From NCBI GenBank assembly GCA_052380005.1, contig JBQTCJ010000018.1: a stretch of DNA of 64,000 bases, one strand, 5' to 3'. The DNA is from Salinarimonas sp052380005. GTDB taxonomy: Bacteria; Pseudomonadota; Alphaproteobacteria; Rhizobiales; Beijerinckiaceae. Shown here piece after piece: positions 50,049-62,252 of the stretch. The notes under the pieces were generated by a model. That model ran no database searches. It saw only the letters and a list, made by a program, of their open reading frames with translations, and had not been told where the DNA came from. Made by a program: the position numbers and the translations under genes. Numbering within the stretch: the first letter of the stretch is position 1; each line of letters begins with the position of its first letter.

Positions 50049-50257
50049 GCGCCCCCGTTCTCCTCCAGCGACCCGGGCCCGAGCCTCGCAGGCCGCGGGC
50101 GCCTGCGCAACGCCTCGCGTCACGGGAGGTGCATCACCGGGTTGGGGCAATTCTCGATCACCGCTAGCGGATTTATGCACTCGTTTACCGGTGCCTCGTA
50201 GCCTAGCGAATGCCGCTTGCGCCCTCGGGTCGTCGAGCGCTTTGATCGGAGCCCGCG

Positions 50258-53200
50258 ATGACGCCGTCCCCGCCACCATCGTCCGACGCCGCGGGCGCGC
50301 GCGCCGGCCGTGTGCGCGGGGGAGGGGCCGCGCGGGAGGGCGGGGCCCACGGGCCCCGCGCGCGGCGCCTCCTGCCCGCCGTCCTCAGCCTCGTGGGGAT
50401 CCTCGTCGCCGTCGGCGCGCTGCTGCTGTTCGCCCGCGCGGAGGCGCTGCGCGGCATCGAGGAACGGGCGACCGGAGCGATGGCCGGGGTCGTCGACGCC
50501 ATCGGGCTCCAGGCCGCGCTCGCGAAGGACGTGGGGCTGCACGCCGCCGCCCTGGCCGCGGCCGAGAACCGGGACGCGGCGCTCGGGGCGCTCGCCCGCG
50601 CCCTCGCGGTCCAGGCGGAATCCCTCGCGAGCCTGCGGGTACGCCTCGAGGCCCTGCCGAACCGGGCCACCGTGGACGACGCCTTCGTCGAGTTCGTCGC
50701 CCTCGTCGCCCGGCTCGAGGAGAACGCGGGCGCGGTGGCGCGTGGCGAGGCCGCGCTCGCACCCCTCGTGGATACCTCGAACGCGATCCTCGCCGCCACC
50801 GTCGCCCTCGCCACGGAGGTCGGCACCGCGACGCAGGCGGAGCAGTCCCGCGGCCATGCCGAGCAGGCGATGCTCGAGGGCGTCGCCGCCGCGTTGCTGG
50901 CGTGCCTGATCGTGTTCGGCCTGTTCCCGGCCCTGTTCGTGCTCCACCGGCAGAACAGCGAGCTGCGTGGCGCCTCCGCGGAGCTCGAGGCCGCCGCCGA
51001 GGAGCTCACGGTCATGTCGCGCATGGTGCAGGTGGCGCCCTGGCACATAGACTGCCCGTCGGGCGACGTGCGCTGGTCGCCGAGGCTGCGCGACGTCCTG
51101 CGTATCCCCGACGATGTGCCGCAGACCTTCGCGGGCACGCTCGCGCTTCTCGAGCCGGACTCCGCCGCGCGGCTGGAGGCGTTGGTCGCCCGGGCGCGCG
51201 AGACCGGTGAGGGCTGGGACGTCGAGCTGACGACGATCGCGGAGACCGGCGGGCGACGCATGCGCTGCTTCGGCCAGGCGATCCGGGAGGATGGGGGCGG
51301 CGACGGTCGCACCGAAGGGCGCGCCGCCGGGCGCATCCTGGCGATCGCCTCCGCCGTCCAGGACGTCACCGACGGCGCGCTCGCCCGCGAGCGCTACGAG
51401 GCCGCCCAGCAGCGCCTCGCCATCGCCACCGAGGGCGCCAACATCGGGCTGTGGGATTGGGTGCCCGGCAGCGAAGAGAACTGGTACAACGATTCCTGGT
51501 GGACGATGCTGGGCTACGAGCCCGACGCCGTCCCGGAGGCGGCGGCATCCTGGGTCGCACTCGTGCACCCCGACGACGTCGCCCACGCCCGCGCCCGCCT
51601 CGACCAGCACATGCGCGGGGAGACGCCCGACTACCGCGCCGAGTTCCGCATGCGCGCCGCCGACGGGGGCTGGCGCTGGATCCTCGCCGTCGGCCGCGTC
51701 GTGGCGCGGGCGCCGGACGGCACGCCGGCGCGCCTGTCGGGCCTGCACCTCGACATCACCGAGCGGCGTGAGGCCGAGGCGGCGCTCGCGGAGAGCGAGG
51801 AGCGCTTCCGCTCGCTGACCGTGATGGGGTCGGACTGGTTCTGGGAGCAGGACGCGAGCTTGCGCTTCACGCACTTTTCGCAGGAGATCAACGGCCTCTG
51901 GAAGGACCGGGCCGAGCTGATCGGCAGGACGCGGCGCGAGCTGCCGATCGTGCTGGAGAACGCGACCTGGGAGGAGCATCTCGCCGTGCTCGCCCGCCGC
52001 GAGCCCTTCCGCGACCTCGAGTACAGGGTCGAGGACGGCACGATGACGCGCTGGTTTCGGGTGAGCGGCGACCCCGTCTTCGGGCCCGACGGCACGTTCC
52101 GCGGCTATCGCGGCGTGGGCACGGACGTCAGCGAGCGGCGCCTCGCGATGGCGCAGCTCGTCGACGCCAGCCGAGAGGCGTCCGAGCGGGCGCGCGAGCT
52201 CCAGCTGACCCTCGCCCACATGATCCAGGGCCTGACGATGTACGACGCCGCGGCCCGGCTCGTGATCTGGAACGACCGCTATCTCGAGCTCATGGAGCTC
52301 GCCCCCGGCTCGCTGCGCTACGGCATGCACCTGAGCGAGGTGCTCGCGCTGCGCCGTGCGGCGGGGTCCTTCGACGGCGACATCGCCCGCTCGGTGCCGG
52401 CCTTCCTGGAGCATGTGGCGGCGGGCGAGGAGACCCGCGCGACGGTGCGCACCCGCGGCGGCCGGCTGATCGCCCAGTCCAACGCGCCGATCCCCGGCGG
52501 CGGCTGGGTGACGACCCACGAGGACGTGACCGAGCGCGAGCAGGTCGCCGCGCGCATCAATCACGCCGCCCACCACGACGTGCTCACCGGGCTCGCCAAC
52601 CGCGCCTCGCTGAAGGCGCGCATCGACGAGACGCTGCACGCGGAATGCGCCTCGCCCTTCGGCGTGCTGCTCATCGACCTCGATCGCTTCAAGGCCGTCA
52701 ACGACACGTTCGGCCACGCGATCGGCGACGCGCTCCTCGTGGAGGTGGCCCAGCGCATGCGCGCCCACGTGCGCCAGGAGGACGTGGTGGCGCGGCTCGG
52801 CGGCGACGAGTTCGCGGTGCTCGCCCGCGGGCGCAGCCGGGATCAGGGCTGCGAGCGGGCGGCCTGCGAGGCGCTGGCGCGCCGCCTGCTGGAGACGCTC
52901 ACCGAGCCGTTCTCGATCGAGGGACGGCAGATCGTCGTCGGCGCGAGCATCGGTGTCGCGCTCGCCCCCACCCACGGCCGGGAGGTCGACGAGCTCCTGC
53001 GCAACGCCGACACCGCGCTCTACCGGGTCAAGGCGGACGGGCGCAACGGCGCGCGTATCTTCGACGGCGATCTCGACGCCGCCGCCCGGGCGCGGCGCGA
53101 GCTCATCCGCGACCTGCGCGAAGCGATGGGCCGCGGGCAGTTCGCGCTCCACTTCCAGCCGATCGTCGACATCGCGCACCGGGAGACGGTGGCCGTCGAG

Positions 53201-53980
53201 ACGCTCCTGCGCTGGCACCATCCCGAGCGCGGCCTGGTCTCGCCGGCGGTCTTCATCCCGCTGCTCGAGGAGACCGGGCTGATCACGCCCGTCGGCGACT
53301 GGGTGATCGGCGAGGCCTGCCGCCAGGCCCGGGCGCTGCCCGAGCACGTCAGCCTCGCCGTCAACGTCTCCCCGGCGCAGCTGCGCAACCGCGGGCTCCT
53401 CGACGTCGTCCTCGGTGCGCTGGAGGAGACGGGCCTCGCGCCCGAGCGGCTCGAGCTCGAGGTGACGGAGACGGTACTCCTCGACGACGATCAGGCGCTG
53501 CTCGCCGACCTGCGCCGGGTGAAGGCGCTGGGCGTGCGCATCTCGCTCGACGACTTCGGCACGGGCTACTCGTCGCTCAGCTACCTGCGCATGTTCCCCT
53601 TCGACAAGATCAAGATCGACAAGTCCTTCGTCAACGATTTCGTCGAGCGCGAGGACTGCGCCGCGATCGTGTGCTCGATCATCGCGCTCGCGCGCAGCCT
53701 CGACATGGTCTGCACGGCGGAGGGCGTCGAGACGGAGACGCAGGCGACCATGCTGCGGGCGGCCGGCTGCGATCTCGCCCAGGGCTACCTGTTCTCGCGG
53801 CCGGTACCCCTGGAGCAGCTGCCGCTCGACCGGCTCGATCCGGACCCCGCCGACCGGGAGAGCGTCGGCGGCGCGGCGCCGGCCTCGCGACGGATCGCGC
53901 GAGCCGCGACAGCCGGTCCCGCCCCCGGGGCCGCATTCGGCACGCCCACCCCTCGCCAGGCGCGGCCGAATCGGCCATAG
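50258..53980 (+). CDS. Membrane PAS-GGDEF-EAL cyclic-di-GMP signalling protein
   Basis: This 1240-residue sensor has two membrane helices (about residues 38-58 and 207-230) around a periplasmic loop. Three PAS-like domains follow (about 255-390 weak; 390-515 with WDWVPG and DITERREAEAAL; 520-640 with GTDVSER) and a further PAS-7-like segment (MIQGLTMYDAAARLVIWN, about 655). The GGDEF domain has RLGGDEFAVL (about 845) with the inhibitory RQED site five residues before it. The EAL domain has VETLLRW (ETL variant), DDFGTGYSSL and IKIDKSFV. Both cyclase and phosphodiesterase sites look intact. It may govern adhesion and motility. Confidence 0.93.
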   Translation: MTPSPPPSSDAAGARAGRVRGGGAAREGGAHGPRARRLLPAVLSLVGILVAVGALLLFARAEALRGIEERATGAMAGVVDAIGLQAALAKDVGLHAAALAAAENRDAALGALARALAVQAESLASLRVRLEALPNRATVDDAFVEFVALVARLEENAGAVARGEAALAPLVDTSNAILAATVALATEVGTATQAEQSRGHAEQAMLEGVAAALLACLIVFGLFPALFVLHRQNSELRGASAELEAAAEELTVMSRMVQVAPWHIDCPSGDVRWSPRLRDVLRIPDDVPQTFAGTLALLEPDSAARLEALVARARETGEGWDVELTTIAETGGRRMRCFGQAIREDGGGDGRTEGRAAGRILAIASAVQDVTDGALARERYEAAQQRLAIATEGANIGLWDWVPGSEENWYNDSWWTMLGYEPDAVPEAAASWVALVHPDDVAHARARLDQHMRGETPDYRAEFRMRAADGGWRWILAVGRVVARAPDGTPARLSGLHLDITERREAEAALAESEERFRSLTVMGSDWFWEQDASLRFTHFSQEINGLWKDRAELIGRTRRELPIVLENATWEEHLAVLARREPFRDLEYRVEDGTMTRWFRVSGDPVFGPDGTFRGYRGVGTDVSERRLAMAQLVDASREASERARELQLTLAHMIQGLTMYDAAARLVIWNDRYLELMELAPGSLRYGMHLSEVLALRRAAGSFDGDIARSVPAFLEHVAAGEETRATVRTRGGRLIAQSNAPIPGGGWVTTHEDVTEREQVAARINHAAHHDVLTGLANRASLKARIDETLHAECASPFGVLLIDLDRFKAVNDTFGHAIGDALLVEVAQRMRAHVRQEDVVARLGGDEFAVLARGRSRDQGCERAACEALARRLLETLTEPFSIEGRQIVVGASIGVALAPTHGREVDELLRNADTALYRVKADGRNGARIFDGDLDAAARARRELIRDLREAMGRGQFALHFQPIVDIAHRETVAVETLLRWHHPERGLVSPAVFIPLLEETGLITPVGDWVIGEACRQARALPEHVSLAVNVSPAQLRNRGLLDVVLGALEETGLAPERLELEVTETVLLDDDQALLADLRRVKALGVRISLDDFGTGYSSLSYLRMFPFDKIKIDKSFVNDFVEREDCAAIVCSIIALARSLDMVCTAEGVETETQATMLRAAGCDLAQGYLFSRPVPLEQLPLDRLDPDPADRESVGGAAPASRRIARAATAGPAPGAAFGTPTPRQARPNRP

Positions 53981-53987
53981 CAGGTCG

Positions 53988-54002
53988 GAACGGGACGCGA
54001 AC
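53988..54002 (+). promoter_or_regulatory. SOS (LexA) box upstream of pdeM
   Basis: GAACGGGACGCGAAC is GAAC-N7-GAAC, the complement of the alphaproteobacterial LexA site GTTC-N7-GTTC. It ends 12 bases before the pdeM start. A second exact box lies before the radical SAM/udgX operon 3.5 kb away. Confidence 0.65.
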
Positions 54003-54014
54003 GACGAGGCACGG

Positions 54015-54752
54015 GTGACCGCTGCGGCGCCGATGGACGAGCGCGAGGTGGAGAGCGGGCGGGCGCGTGGCGGCGCGGTCGAGATCGCGCTCGGGCGGCT
54101 CGCGCTCGTGCTCGACCGGGACGGCGTCGCCTGGCTGCCGGATCATCGCACGCTGCTCGTCGCCGACCTGCACCTCGAGAAGGGCTCCTCGCGCGCCCGT
54201 CGCGGCATTCTGCTGCCGCCCTACGACACGCGCGAGACCCTGTCGCGCCTCGCCGCCCGCATCGCGGCGCACGACCCCGCCCGGGTCGTCGCGCTCGGCG
54301 ACAGCTTCCACGACCCGGACGGCCCCGCCCGGCTCGATGCCGACGCCCGCGCGGCGCTGGCGGCGCTGCAGGCGGGGCGTGACTGGCTCTGGCTCACCGG
54401 CAACCACGACCCCGCGCTCCCCGCGTCGCTCGGGGGCGAGGTCGCGGATGCGATCACGCTCGACGGCGTCGCGCTGCGGCACGAGCCGCGGAGCGAGCGG
54501 GGCGCGGGGCTGGAGATCTGCGGCCATCTCCACCCGGTCGCCAAGGTGCGCCTGCGCGGGCGCGCCGTGCGCGCGCGCTGCTTCGCCCACGACGACGCCC
54601 GGCTCGTGATGCCGGCCTTCGGCGCCTATGCGGGCGGGCTCAACGTCTGCGACCCCGCCTTCGCCCCGCTCTTCCCCGACGGCTTCACCGCCCGGGTCGC
54701 CGGACGCGAGCGGCTCTATGCGGTCTCATCGCGGGCGCTGTGCGGGGATTGA
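54015..54752 (+). CDS. pdeM: Ligase-associated DNA damage response endonuclease PdeM
   Basis: This 245-residue metallophosphoesterase has the metal motifs VADLHLEKGSS (about residues 46-56), ALGDSFHD (about 92), TGNHDPALP (about 128) and ICGHLHPVAK (about 172), in the order of the PdeM family, and the PdeM-type end MPAFGAYAGGLNVCD. PdeM proteins are usually encoded with an ATP-dependent ligase, an Lhr-like helicase and an exonuclease; none of those is in the window. A LexA-type box lies just before the start. The GTG at 54015 is the chosen start; an ATG at 54033 is possible. Confidence 0.9.
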   Translation: MTAAAPMDEREVESGRARGGAVEIALGRLALVLDRDGVAWLPDHRTLLVADLHLEKGSSRARRGILLPPYDTRETLSRLAARIAAHDPARVVALGDSFHDPDGPARLDADARAALAALQAGRDWLWLTGNHDPALPASLGGEVADAITLDGVALRHEPRSERGAGLEICGHLHPVAKVRLRGRAVRARCFAHDDARLVMPAFGAYAGGLNVCDPAFAPLFPDGFTARVAGRERLYAVSSRALCGD

Positions 54753-54794
54753 TCCGCGCCTCGGCGGGACGGTCGTCCGGCACGCCCGGTGCCC

Positions 54795-56219
54795 TCACCC
54801 GGCGAGCCGCCGCGCCTCGTCCTTCGCCGCGGCGAGGTCCCGCAGGAAGCCCTCGTAGCCCGCCACCTTCGCGTCCTCGTCGGGCAGGCGCAGCAGCCAG
54901 GAGGGGTGGACGGTGACGAAGCCCGGCAGCACCAGCCCTCCCTCCTCGAAGCGGGCGGGGCCGCGGGACTTCATCAACGGCATCGCCCTGCCCGTCAGCG
55001 CGGTGAGTGCGGTGGAGCCGAGCGCGACCGTGAGGCGCGGGCGCACCAGGGTGAGCTCCTCCATCAGCCACCAGCGGTAATGCTTGATCTCGCCGAGCGA
55101 GGGCTTCTGGTGGATGCGGCGCTTGCCGCGCTCCAGAAACTTGAAGTGCTTGACCGCGTTCGTGACATAGCAGGCGTCCCGGTCGATCCCGACCTCGCCC
55201 AGCGCCTTCGCCAGGAGCCGTCCCGCCGGGCCGACGAAGGGGCGACCCTCCATGTCCTCGACGTCGCCCGGCTGCTCGCCGACGAACGCGATCAGCGGCG
55301 CGACCGGCCCCTCGCCGATCACGGCCTTGGGCGAGAAGTCCTGCGGCGGCTCGTAGGCGCGGATCAGCGCCGCGAGCTCGTCGAGGCTGCGCGGCTTCGC
55401 GCGGGCGTCCAGCGCCGCGAGGGCGGCGCGGGGCTCGCGTTTCGCGGGCATGGTGGGCTCCCTGTCCATCATGCCGCCGACGCGCGAGGCCGCCCCTCGG
55501 ACGAGATCGGGAATGATCTCGGCCTCGGGCAGGTTCTTCCAGTACTTCTTCGGCATCTCGGCGCGCATCGCCGTCGGGTTGACCCGCGCCGGATTGAAGA
55601 TCGCGCGGTAATAGTCGCGCCAGCCATCCTCGAAGCCGTCTCGCGCGGGCGCGTCCTCCGGGCGGCCGGGCGGGCCGTAGGCGAGCCGCTCACGGTCCCA
55701 CAGGATCGAGCCGTCGGGCGTGTGGATCGACCAGAGCATCGCGCCGAAGCGGTCGCGGAAGAACGGGCCGACGGCGCGCAGGATGTGGTGCTCGGGCTCG
55801 AACCAGGCGGCGAAGCGCTCGGGATCGCTGCCCTCCACCTTCCGGAAGCGCACGAAGGCGTGCATCTTGTGGATGTCGCGGCCGATGTTGCGCCGCATGA
55901 CGTGAAGCGCGTGCACGAGCGGGTCGGCGACGATCTCCGGCAGCCGCCGCTCGCCCCGCGTCACGCGCCAGATCAGCCGGTAGAGCAGCGCCCAGCGCTC
56001 CGGGTCGCGGTGCATCGCGACGTCCTTCACGATCGGCGGAACGGTCTTCGGCAATGCGAGCGGCGGCGCCTCGGCGATCTCGGCCTCGGGCAGCAGGCTC
56101 GCCGTACGGCCGTCCTCGAACACGACGTCGTCGGGCGCCACGCCCTCCGTGACGAGCGCGCGGGCGGCGCGGCGAAACCCGTCGAGATCGGCCCCGGGTG
56201 CGAGGGTGACGCGGCGCAT
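54795..56219 (-). CDS. udgX: UdgX-type uracil-DNA glycosylase fused to an N-terminal DUF4130 (TIGR03915) domain
   Basis: This 474-residue protein has two parts. Residues about 1-245 fit TIGR03915/DUF4130 (VMRRNIGRDIHKMHAFVRF, WFEPEHHILRAVGPFF), which partners radical SAM DNA-repair proteins. Residues about 270-474 are a family-4-like uracil glycosylase: GEQPGDVEDMEGRPFVGPAG (about 313-332), YVTNAVKHFKF (about 350) and TVHPSWLLRL near the end. The loop KRRIHQKP (about 365-372) is the UdgX hallmark; its His forms a covalent adduct with the abasic site. It overlaps the radical SAM stop by one base (TGATG), so the two are co-translated. Confidence 0.92.
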   Translation of the reverse strand: MRRVTLAPGADLDGFRRAARALVTEGVAPDDVVFEDGRTASLLPEAEIAEAPPLALPKTVPPIVKDVAMHRDPERWALLYRLIWRVTRGERRLPEIVADPLVHALHVMRRNIGRDIHKMHAFVRFRKVEGSDPERFAAWFEPEHHILRAVGPFFRDRFGAMLWSIHTPDGSILWDRERLAYGPPGRPEDAPARDGFEDGWRDYYRAIFNPARVNPTAMRAEMPKKYWKNLPEAEIIPDLVRGAASRVGGMMDREPTMPAKREPRAALAALDARAKPRSLDELAALIRAYEPPQDFSPKAVIGEGPVAPLIAFVGEQPGDVEDMEGRPFVGPAGRLLAKALGEVGIDRDACYVTNAVKHFKFLERGKRRIHQKPSLGEIKHYRWWLMEELTLVRPRLTVALGSTALTALTGRAMPLMKSRGPARFEEGGLVLPGFVTVHPSWLLRLPDEDAKVAGYEGFLRDLAAAKDEARRLAG

Positions 56220-57451
56220 CAGAACAGGGTGAGCTGCTCGGCGGGCCGCTGCACGAGCGCGGCTCTGAGGTCGAGGCGGTCGAGCAGCGCGCCCGGCGTG
56301 TGATCGGTGGTGACGAGGAAGGCGCGCGCGCGCTTCACCGAGCCCGCGAGCCGCGCGACGTCGTCGAGGGCGAGCCGGCGGTGGCGGCGCGCGACGAGGA
56401 TCTTGTCGACCGCCTTGACCCCGAGCCCCGGCACCCGCAGCAGCAGCTCCCGGTCGGCCCGGTTGACGTCGACGGGAAACCGCTCGCGGTGCTTGAGAGC
56501 CCAGGCGAGCTTCGGGTCGATCTCGAGGTCGAGCATGCCGGCATCAGCGCCGGCCGCGATCTCGTCCACCTCGAAGCCGTAGAAGCGCAGGAGCCAGTCC
56601 GCCTGGTAGAGCCGGTTCTCGCGCTGGAGCGGCGGCGGCTTGAGCGGCAGGAGCCGGCTCGAATCGGGGATCGGCGAGAAGGCGGAGTAGTAGACGCGCC
56701 GGAGCGCGTAGCCGGAATAGAGCGCGGTCGAGGTGCGCAGCACGTCGGTGTCGGTCGCGGCGTCGGCACCGACGATCATCTGCGTCGACTGGCCGGCGGG
56801 CGAGAAGCGGCGCGCGGTGCGCGTCGTCCTGCGCTCGGCCTTGGCCTCGACGATGCGCTCCTTCATGCGCCCCATGGTGCCGCGGATCGTCGCGTCGTCC
56901 TTCTCGGGCGCGAGCGCCTTCAGGCTCTCGCGCTGCGGCAGCTCGATGTTGATCGACAGCCGGTCGGCGTAGAGCCCCGCCTCCTCGATCAGGAAGGGGC
57001 TCGCCTCGGGGATGGTCTTGAGGTGGATGTAGCCGCGAAAGCCGTGCACCTCGCGCAGCGTCTTCGCTACGCGGACCATCTGCTCCATCGTGTAGTCGGC
57101 GTTCTTGACGATGCCCGAGGAGAGGAACAGCCCCTCGATGTAGTTGCGCTTGTAGAAGTTCAACGTCAGGTCCACCACCTCCTCGACGGTGAACCGCGCC
57201 CGCTCGACGTTCGACGAGCGGCGGTTGACGCAGTAGACGCAGTCGTAGAGGCAGAAGTTGGTCAGCAGGATCTTCAGCAGGCTGACGCAGCGCCCGTCCG
57301 GCGTATAGGCGTGGCAGATCCCGCTGCCCCCCGTCGACCCGAGCCCGTCCTTGCGGGACGTGCGCTTGGGCGCGCTCGAGGAGGCGCAGGACGCGTCGTA
57401 CTTGGCGGCGTCGGCGAGGACGCGCAGCTTGCGCGAGAGGGCGGGCTCCAT
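56219..57451 (-). CDS. Putative DNA modification/repair radical SAM protein
   Basis: This 410-residue protein has the radical SAM cluster motif CLYDCVYC (Cx3Cx2C, about residues 68-75), a following FLSSGIVKNADYTMEQM region, and a C-terminal helix-hairpin-helix DNA-binding section (LRVPGLGVKAVDKILVARR, about 340-358). This architecture matches the TIGR03916 family that accompanies TIGR03915-UdgX proteins. It probably acts on damaged or modified DNA bases; the reaction is not known. It is the first gene of the pair, with a LexA-type box 19 bases before its start, and no clear Shine-Dalgarno site. Confidence 0.9.
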   Translation of the reverse strand: MEPALSRKLRVLADAAKYDASCASSSAPKRTSRKDGLGSTGGSGICHAYTPDGRCVSLLKILLTNFCLYDCVYCVNRRSSNVERARFTVEEVVDLTLNFYKRNYIEGLFLSSGIVKNADYTMEQMVRVAKTLREVHGFRGYIHLKTIPEASPFLIEEAGLYADRLSINIELPQRESLKALAPEKDDATIRGTMGRMKERIVEAKAERRTTRTARRFSPAGQSTQMIVGADAATDTDVLRTSTALYSGYALRRVYYSAFSPIPDSSRLLPLKPPPLQRENRLYQADWLLRFYGFEVDEIAAGADAGMLDLEIDPKLAWALKHRERFPVDVNRADRELLLRVPGLGVKAVDKILVARRHRRLALDDVARLAGSVKRARAFLVTTDHTPGALLDRLDLRAALVQRPAEQLTLF

Positions 57452-57469
57452 GCGGGGAGGATGCGCCGG

Positions 57470-57484
57470 GTTCTTGGTTCGTTC
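57470..57484 (-). promoter_or_regulatory. SOS (LexA) box upstream of the radical SAM/udgX operon
   Basis: GTTCTTGGTTCGTTC is an exact GTTC-N7-GTTC, the alphaproteobacterial LexA consensus. It ends 19 bases before the radical SAM ATG at 57451 and lies in the 165-base divergent gap shared with dnaE, 132 bases from the dnaE start. Confidence 0.7.
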
Positions 57485-57616
57485 AAGGGGGTAGGATGTC
57501 GCGGGGGGCACGCGTCGACGGCCATCCACAGCCCGCGATGCCCCACCCCTCGACAGGCGCGCGGCCAAAACGGATAAGGAACGGCGCGGCGGATCGGGAC
57601 TGGAGGGCGAGGGGCC

Positions 57617-61087
<3,471 letters not shown>

Positions 61088-61169
61088 CCGGCGGCGGAGG
61101 GTCGCCGATCCTGCGTGGGAGCGGGCGATCGCGCCGCCCGGCGAGGCGTGCGCCATCGGCACGGATGCG

Positions 61170-62252
61170 ATGCAGAACAAGTTCCGGAAGCTCGAGACGC
61201 TCACCTTGAAGGGCTTCAAGTCGATCCGCGCGATCGACGCGCTCGCGTTCGCGGACATCAACATCGTGTTGGGCCCGAACGGCGCGGGCAAGAGCAACTT
61301 CGTCGGCTTCTTTCCCTTCATCGCCCGCCTCGCCCGCGAGGAGCTGCAGGACTACGTCGCGAAGCAGGGCGGGCTCGACAAGCTCTTGTTCTTCGGGCCG
61401 AAGACGACCGAGAAGCTCGAGATCCGGTTCCGTTCGGACCGAAACGAATATTCCGCCACTCTCGAGCCGACGACAGAGGGTGGGCTCGTCTTCGCGGACG
61501 AACGGTGCAAGTATCTCCAGTTCGAGCACACGATCAACCATCCCGGCCAAGCCGAGACGCGGCTTAGGCGCCCGCTGAGCGGCGGCCAGGTTTCCAAATA
61601 CATCTACGAGCCGATCGAGAACTGGCGCGTCTACCACTTCCACGACACGTCGGCCTTCGCACCCCTGCGCAGTCTCTCGCGCCTCACCGAGCCCGAGCGG
61701 CTCGACGCGGACGGCGGCAACCTCGCGGCTTTCCTCTACTACCTGCAAGAGAAGGGGCCCGACGTCCTCGCGGCCGTCACCGCCGCGCTGCGCCGGGTCG
61801 CCCCCTTCTTCGGCGGCTTCGTCCTGCGGCCGGAGGCGCTCAACCCCGATACGATCCGCCTGCGCTGGCGCCATCGGGGGCGCGATCCGCTGTTCGACGT
61901 GTCGGACCTGTCCGACGGCACGCTGCGCTTCGTCGCGCTCGCCGCGCTGCTGCTCCAGCCCGACCCGCCCTCGACCATCGTGCTCGACGAGCCCGAGCTC
62001 GGCCTCCATCCGGCGGCGCTCGCGGAGCTCGCGGCGCTCATGCACGAGGTCGCCCCGCGGGTGCAGATCATCGCCGCCACCCAGTCGCCGACCTTCGCCA
62101 ATCATTTCGGCTGGCGCGACGTGATCATGGTCGATCGCGTGAAGGACGCCTCCACCTTCCGGCGCCTCACGGAGGCGGAGGTAGCGCCCTGGGCTTCCGA
62201 TCACGGCATCGGCGACCTGTGGGAGAGGAACCTCATCGGAGGTCGGCCCTGA
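61170..62252 (+). CDS. AAA-family (ABC/SMC-like) ATPase of a two-gene module
   Basis: This 360-residue protein has Walker A LGPNGAGKSNF (about residues 34-44), a divergent signature region VSDLSDGTLRFVALAALLL (about 247), Walker B IVLDEPELGLHP (about 270) and a switch region IIAATQSPTFANHF (about 300). This is the AAA_21/AAA_15 type found in OLD-like, PARIS-like and similar defence or repair modules; no attached TOPRIM domain is present. The DUF4276 protein encoded next may supply that part in trans. The stop overlaps the next start (TGATG). No good ribosome site was seen, so the start may differ. Confidence 0.85.
   Translation: MQNKFRKLETLTLKGFKSIRAIDALAFADINIVLGPNGAGKSNFVGFFPFIARLAREELQDYVAKQGGLDKLLFFGPKTTEKLEIRFRSDRNEYSATLEPTTEGGLVFADERCKYLQFEHTINHPGQAETRLRRPLSGGQVSKYIYEPIENWRVYHFHDTSAFAPLRSLSRLTEPERLDADGGNLAAFLYYLQEKGPDVLAAVTAALRRVAPFFGGFVLRPEALNPDTIRLRWRHRGRDPLFDVSDLSDGTLRFVALAALLLQPDPPSTIVLDEPELGLHPAALAELAALMHEVAPRVQIIAATQSPTFANHFGWRDVIMVDRVKDASTFRRLTEAEVAPWASDHGIGDLWERNLIGGRP

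Noticed and set aside
57550..57577. A weak promoter for dnaE (TCGACA and GGATAA, 16 bases apart).
   Set aside because: Both hexamers match poorly and the same GC-rich string occurs elsewhere, so it was not listed as a feature.
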